Positions 24,597-28,002 of a stretch of 28,002 nt of DNA are shown piece after piece (the first letter of the stretch is position 1; the number at the start of each line of letters is the position of its first letter). The notes under the pieces are model-generated. The model was not told the DNA's origin. It saw only the letters and a program-made list of their open reading frames with translations, and searched no databases. The position numbers and the translations under genes were made by a program. The stretch is taken from contig CBDBDZ010000004.1 in the NCBI GenBank assembly GCA_965204215.1, positions 1-28,002 on the forward strand. Reading direction: 5' to 3'. The stretch comes from CBDBDZ01 sp965204215. Lineage in GTDB: Bacteria > Pseudomonadota > Gammaproteobacteria > Pseudomonadales > GM7GCV1.

Positions 24597-24671
24597 CACT
24601 TAGACCAAATTCTGTACCAAAAATTATAACGAAGGCCTGGATGCAGCAGGTATCTAATGCATAATCTGTGT

Positions 24672-25712
24672 TCAAGTCTTGCCATAGCGTAACAGGAAAA
24701 TAAAAAACGGTGCTCCAAGCAACGCAGTAATAACACCAACTGGAAGCTCAGCAGGTTTCATTACAGTGCGAGAAAAAATGTCAGCAGATACCAGTAAAAT
24801 AGCTCCGGCAAGTGCTGATGCAAACAGCAAATTACGATGCTTTGGTCCTATTAACAGCCGCATTAAGTGTGGAATAATTAAACCAATAAATCCGATAATA
24901 CCGGTTAGTGCAACAGCCACTCCTACACAAAAAGCAATTAATATAATTAGCTGCTTGGTGATTGCTTGTACATCAAAGCCTAAATTGCGAGCGTCAGACT
25001 CGCCCAATAGCAACGCATCTAAAGCGTTGTGATAGTAAGGGAAGGCGATAATGGCGCAAAGTAAGGTGAAAAATGCGATAGTTACGTACAAATAATTGGT
25101 TCGGTTGAGCCCACCCAATTGCCACAAACTGATTTGACGTAACATATTATCATCGGAAATTACTTCGAATAAGCTATTAATACTGGAAGCGATAGCGGTT
25201 ATTGCTATTCCTACTAATAGCATAGTAGCCACAGAAGTTCTATGTTCATTGGTTGCAAATTTATACACCAAAATTGTCGAAATCACCCCTCCTGAAAAAG
25301 CTCCAAATGCCACACCGCTAATTGATAGCAATTGCATAGTGATACCGGGGTCAAACCAGGAGTTGATCATGCTGCCAAACACAATAGCGGTACTTGCTCC
25401 TAGTGACGCACCGCTAGTTACTCCAACGAGCGATGGGTCTGCCAGAGCATTGCGAAATAAGCCTTGCATTGCTACGCCACTAAAAGCAAGTAATGCCCCA
25501 ACAATACCAGCGAGCAGGATGCGGGGCAGTCGAATTTGTTGAATAATTAATTGATTGCTAGCATCATTTGTATCCAATGGCTGGAAAGTAAGCGCTGCTA
25601 TTACATCTCGTAATGGAATGGAAACAGTACCCCAGCATAAGCCTGAAACCATCGCTAGCACTAACAACACAATCAGCCAGATAAACAAATTTGTTGTATT
25701 GAGCCTTTGCAT
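24672..25712 (-). CDS. FecCD-type ABC permease, BtuC-like (probable corrinoid import)
   Basis: A 346-residue integral membrane protein of the FecCD family with about ten hydrophobic segments. Family signatures are LRLPRILLAGIVGALLAFSG-like (IRLPRILLAGIVGALLA), GLFRNALADPSLVGVTSGA, GFIGLIIPHLMRLLIGP (coupling region) and AELPVGVITALLGAPFF at the end. It would form the homodimeric channel of a type II importer with the downstream ATPase. No periplasmic binding protein (BtuF) is in the visible part of the operon. Its ATG directly follows the cobQ stop (TAAATG), indicating tight coupling with corrinoid synthesis. Confidence 0.9.
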   Translation of the reverse strand: MQRLNTTNLFIWLIVLLVLAMVSGLCWGTVSIPLRDVIAALTFQPLDTNDASNQLIIQQIRLPRILLAGIVGALLAFSGVAMQGLFRNALADPSLVGVTSGASLGASTAIVFGSMINSWFDPGITMQLLSISGVAFGAFSGGVISTILVYKFATNEHRTSVATMLLVGIAITAIASSINSLFEVISDDNMLRQISLWQLGGLNRTNYLYVTIAFFTLLCAIIAFPYYHNALDALLLGESDARNLGFDVQAITKQLIILIAFCVGVAVALTGIIGFIGLIIPHLMRLLIGPKHRNLLFASALAGAILLVSADIFSRTVMKPAELPVGVITALLGAPFFIFLLRYGKT

Positions 25713-27182
25713 TTAAAACAATCGGTGGATGTAATCCATATCCAGGTTTTGTCTCAAACAATCAGCTAACAGGTTGAGATTTTTTTCCCTTTGGTTATTA
25801 ATGTCAACGGCATTGTCGTGAACTTTATTTAGCCCAGCCCACTGCAGAATAGCGTTACAACTGTCAGGAGTATCAAATAAACCGTGCAGGTAAGTGCCGA
25901 TAATCTGATTATCCGGGGATACTGCTCCCTCGCAACGCATATCATCAGAAGTTAAGGTAAACAAGGGATTGTCTAAAGCTTCACCCTCACTAATACCGCA
26001 ATGAATTTCATAACCTGACACAAATTTATCGCTGTCATTATACAGACATCCTGTTACATTTTTTAACAACTTCGAAGGCATAAGTTGCGTGGTAAGTGAC
26101 AATAAGCCCAAAGCGCTGTAATGGCTTTGAACGCTTGATTCTATTTGATTGGGATCAAAAATATCAGTTCCCAGCATTTGAAAACCACCACAAATACCTA
26201 GAAGCTTACCACCATAGCGTATATGATGCCTGATATGTTGAAGCCAATTATTATCCAGTAGTGTAATTAAATCCTTCCCTACGTTTTTACTTCCCGGTAA
26301 AATGATTAAATCAGCCGCTGGAATACGTCTATTAATATGAACAAACTCAAAATTGACATTGGGATGAGCTTTCAGGGCATCAAAATCCGTATGATTACTA
26401 ATCCTTGGCAATACTGGAACAATAATTTTTAAATAACATGAAGTTTTATCTTTAATTTGTTGATTATTAAAAGAATCTTCTTCATCTAATTGTAAGTTTT
26501 CTAAAAAGGGTACAGTGCCAATGACTGGTTTTCCTGTCTCTTGTTCCAACCATTGATTACCAGGAAGAAGAAGATCGATATCGCCTCTAAAACGATTAAT
26601 AATAAAACCGGCCACCCTTTTCTGCTCGCTTTTTGATAGCAGTGCCAGTGTACCAACAAGATGTGCAAACACCCCTCCCCTGTCAATATCCGAAACGATA
26701 AAGACAGGGCAATCAACGGCCTCGGCAAAACCCATATTGGCAAGGTCGTTATGCCTTAAATTGATTTCAGCCGGGCTTCCTGCGCCTTCTGCAATAATAA
26801 TATCATACTGCTTTGATAGACGTTGATAAGAGTCTAATACAGCTTGTTTGGCAATTGCTTTGTAATCGTGATACTGTGCAGCTTCCATCTTGTTAAAGAC
26901 TTCGCCCTGAATAATGACTTGAGCAGTTTTATCACTTTCGGGCTTTAATAGAATAGGGTTCATATCGGTATGTGGAGCAATACCACAAGCTGTAGCCTGC
27001 AATGCCTGTGCCCGGCCTATTTCTCCTCCATCAATAGTCACAGCGCTATTTAACGCCATATTTTGCGGTTTAAATGGTGCTACTTTATAGCCATCTTGAT
27101 GAAGAATTCTACATAAGCCAGCTACCATAGTCGATTTTCCAGCATCTGAAGTTGTTCCTTGAATCATTAAGGCAGATGCCAT
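25713..27182 (-). CDS. cobQ: Cobyric acid synthase
   Basis: A 489-residue CobQ/CbiP, which uses glutamine and ATP to amidate adenosylcobyrinic acid a,c-diamide at four side chains. The N-terminal synthetase domain begins MIQGTTSDAGKST and contains PFKPQNMALNS, AEGAGSPAEINL and VSDIDRGGVFA. The C-terminal glutaminase has its nucleophile C331 in LGICGGFQMLG and the His in GTYLHGLFD. The ATG at 27182 is preferred over a TTG two codons upstream. It starts 11 nt after the cobO stop. Confidence 0.95.
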   Translation of the reverse strand: MASALMIQGTTSDAGKSTMVAGLCRILHQDGYKVAPFKPQNMALNSAVTIDGGEIGRAQALQATACGIAPHTDMNPILLKPESDKTAQVIIQGEVFNKMEAAQYHDYKAIAKQAVLDSYQRLSKQYDIIIAEGAGSPAEINLRHNDLANMGFAEAVDCPVFIVSDIDRGGVFAHLVGTLALLSKSEQKRVAGFIINRFRGDIDLLLPGNQWLEQETGKPVIGTVPFLENLQLDEEDSFNNQQIKDKTSCYLKIIVPVLPRISNHTDFDALKAHPNVNFEFVHINRRIPAADLIILPGSKNVGKDLITLLDNNWLQHIRHHIRYGGKLLGICGGFQMLGTDIFDPNQIESSVQSHYSALGLLSLTTQLMPSKLLKNVTGCLYNDSDKFVSGYEIHCGISEGEALDNPLFTLTSDDMRCEGAVSPDNQIIGTYLHGLFDTPDSCNAILQWAGLNKVHDNAVDINNQREKNLNLLADCLRQNLDMDYIHRLF

Positions 27183-27193
27183 AATCAATAGGG

Positions 27194-27793
27194 CTAGAAG
27201 TCTACACCTTTACGCGCTTTTAATCCAGCCTGATAACCGTGCTTTATTTCTTTTATCTCCGATACAGTATCAGCAATATTACGTAATTTTGAACCCCCTC
27301 CTCGACCGGTTACCACGACTGTCTGTTCAGCCGAGCGATTGTTTATAGCCTCAATAATCATATCTTCGTCAAGGTAATCATAGGCTATCATGTAGGTTAA
27401 CTCATCCAGCAATACCAAATGCAAAGCATCGTCTTGCAGCATTCTCAGAGCCTGCTCCCAGGTGGTTTTCGCTGCGGCAATATCGGCTGATTTATCTTGA
27501 GTATCCCAGGTAAACCCAGTACCCATTTGATAAAAATCAACTTCGGGGTGCTTATTGCGAATGAAAATCTCTTCACCAGAGAGTTGCACCCCTTTGATGA
27601 ATTGCACAATACCCACTTTGTAATCATAACCCAAACAACGCATAACCATGCCAAATGCAGAGCTACTCTTGCCTTTGCCATTTCCCGTCAATAAAAGCAC
27701 TTGTCCACGTTCTATATTGGAGGCTTCAATATGCGCATCCACTTTTTCCTTATGCTTTTGCATCTTGGACTTGTGTTTTTGTTCGTTATTCAT
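27194..27793 (-). CDS. cobO: Cob(I)yrinic acid a,c-diamide adenosyltransferase
   Basis: A 199-residue CobO/BtuR/CobA-type corrinoid adenosyltransferase, of normal length, transferring adenosyl from ATP to the corrinoid cobalt. The P-loop is GNGKGKSS (37-44), preceded by a Lys/His-rich N-terminus. RCLGYDYKVGIVQFIKG, FTWDTQDK, LVLLDELTYMIAYDYLD and VVTGRGG are family signatures. It provides the adenosylated substrate for the CobQ encoded next. It lies 17 nt after the TonB-dependent receptor gene. Confidence 0.95.
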   Translation of the reverse strand: MNNEQKHKSKMQKHKEKVDAHIEASNIERGQVLLLTGNGKGKSSSAFGMVMRCLGYDYKVGIVQFIKGVQLSGEEIFIRNKHPEVDFYQMGTGFTWDTQDKSADIAAAKTTWEQALRMLQDDALHLVLLDELTYMIAYDYLDEDMIIEAINNRSAEQTVVVTGRGGGSKLRNIADTVSEIKEIKHGYQAGLKARKGVDF

Positions 27794-27810
27794 TGCCTGG
27801 AATATTGCGA

Positions 27811-28002
27811 TTAAAAATTAAAAGTGATACCCGCATTAAAATTGATACCCTCTGTCTGAAAGAAGCTGACTGGTGTGACAAAGTTGTTAGCCACATTGAC
27901 AAAGTATTCTTTATCAAAGAGATTGTCAATACTCACATGCCATGAAAAAGTATGACCAATATCCGGATTAAAGTTAATATCCTGACTAAAACGAATACCA
28001 AC
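27811..28002 (-). CDS. TonB-dependent receptor, C-terminal fragment (BtuB-like by context)
   Basis: The last 63 residues of an outer-membrane receptor that runs off the right edge; this fragment is shorter than a typical gene and was read directly from the minus strand. It contains the C-terminal motif SIDNLFDKEYFVNVAN and ends ITFNF, with the terminal aromatic residue required for barrel assembly. Alternating hydrophobic residues fit the last beta strands. Its position as first visible gene of the cobalamin operon suggests vitamin B12 uptake, but the substrate-defining plug and extracellular loops are outside the window. A cobalamin riboswitch, if present, would be upstream and not visible. 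Confidence 0.88.
   Translation of the reverse strand, partial: VGIRFSQDINFNPDIGHTFSWHVSIDNLFDKEYFVNVANNFVTPVSFFQTEGINFNAGITFNF

Overview
The window looks like a chromosomal segment of a low-GC (clearly below 50%, by eye near 40%) gammaproteobacterium. CmoA, Hda paired with a DUF2066 protein, BamC, a type II secretion block, PepN and a TonB-dependent receptor together point to Gammaproteobacteria. I cannot name a genus. There is no rRNA, tRNA, CRISPR array, insertion sequence or phage gene that I can support. Coding density is very high, many genes overlap or abut, and recognisable Shine-Dalgarno sequences are rare.

Left end (1-6387). About 320 bases without a gene carry several small AT-rich inverted repeats. 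They are followed by an ArsS-like radical SAM gene translationally coupled to a CysB-like LysR regulator. Facing them on the minus strand is a two-gene unit, a presequence-protease-type M16C peptidase followed by cmoA (tRNA wobble-uridine modification). The 3' end of cmoA overlaps the 3' end of the LysR gene by 40 nt. The peptidase and thioredoxin trxA are transcribed divergently from a 118-nt gap. trxA converges on a small RDD membrane protein, which is divergent from apbE.

Centre (6895-23671). Eighteen plus-strand genes follow with no gap larger than 36 nt: apbE, a DUF2066 exported protein, hda, msrB, a deoxynucleoside kinase, panB, seven type II secretion genes (gspE-F-G-H-I-J-K), dapA, bamC, a metallo-beta-lactamase-fold hydrolase, purC and pepN. 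The block mixes replication control, redox repair, vitamin and amino acid synthesis, secretion and outer-membrane assembly. The secretion block holds the ATPase, the platform protein GspF and all five pseudopilins. It lacks the secretin, GspC, GspL, GspM and the prepilin peptidase, which must lie elsewhere if the machine works.

Right end (23672-28002). A 151-nt gap between convergent pepN and the last operon contains a perfect 14-bp-arm palindrome. The minus-strand operon then reads, in transcription order: TonB-dependent receptor (only its C-terminus is in the window), cobO, cobQ/cbiP, a FecCD-type permease and an ABC ATPase. This is a corrinoid uptake and salvage operon: outer-membrane import, inner-membrane import, adenosylation and amidation to cobyric acid. 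The ATPase resembles HmuV-type heme transporters by sequence, so its substrate rests on context.

I did not find a convincing wholly new system. The items most worth checking are the ArsS-like/CysB-like pair with its upstream dyad, the 30-bp palindrome, the degenerate clamp-binding motif in Hda, and the HmuV-like ATPase in a cobalamin operon.
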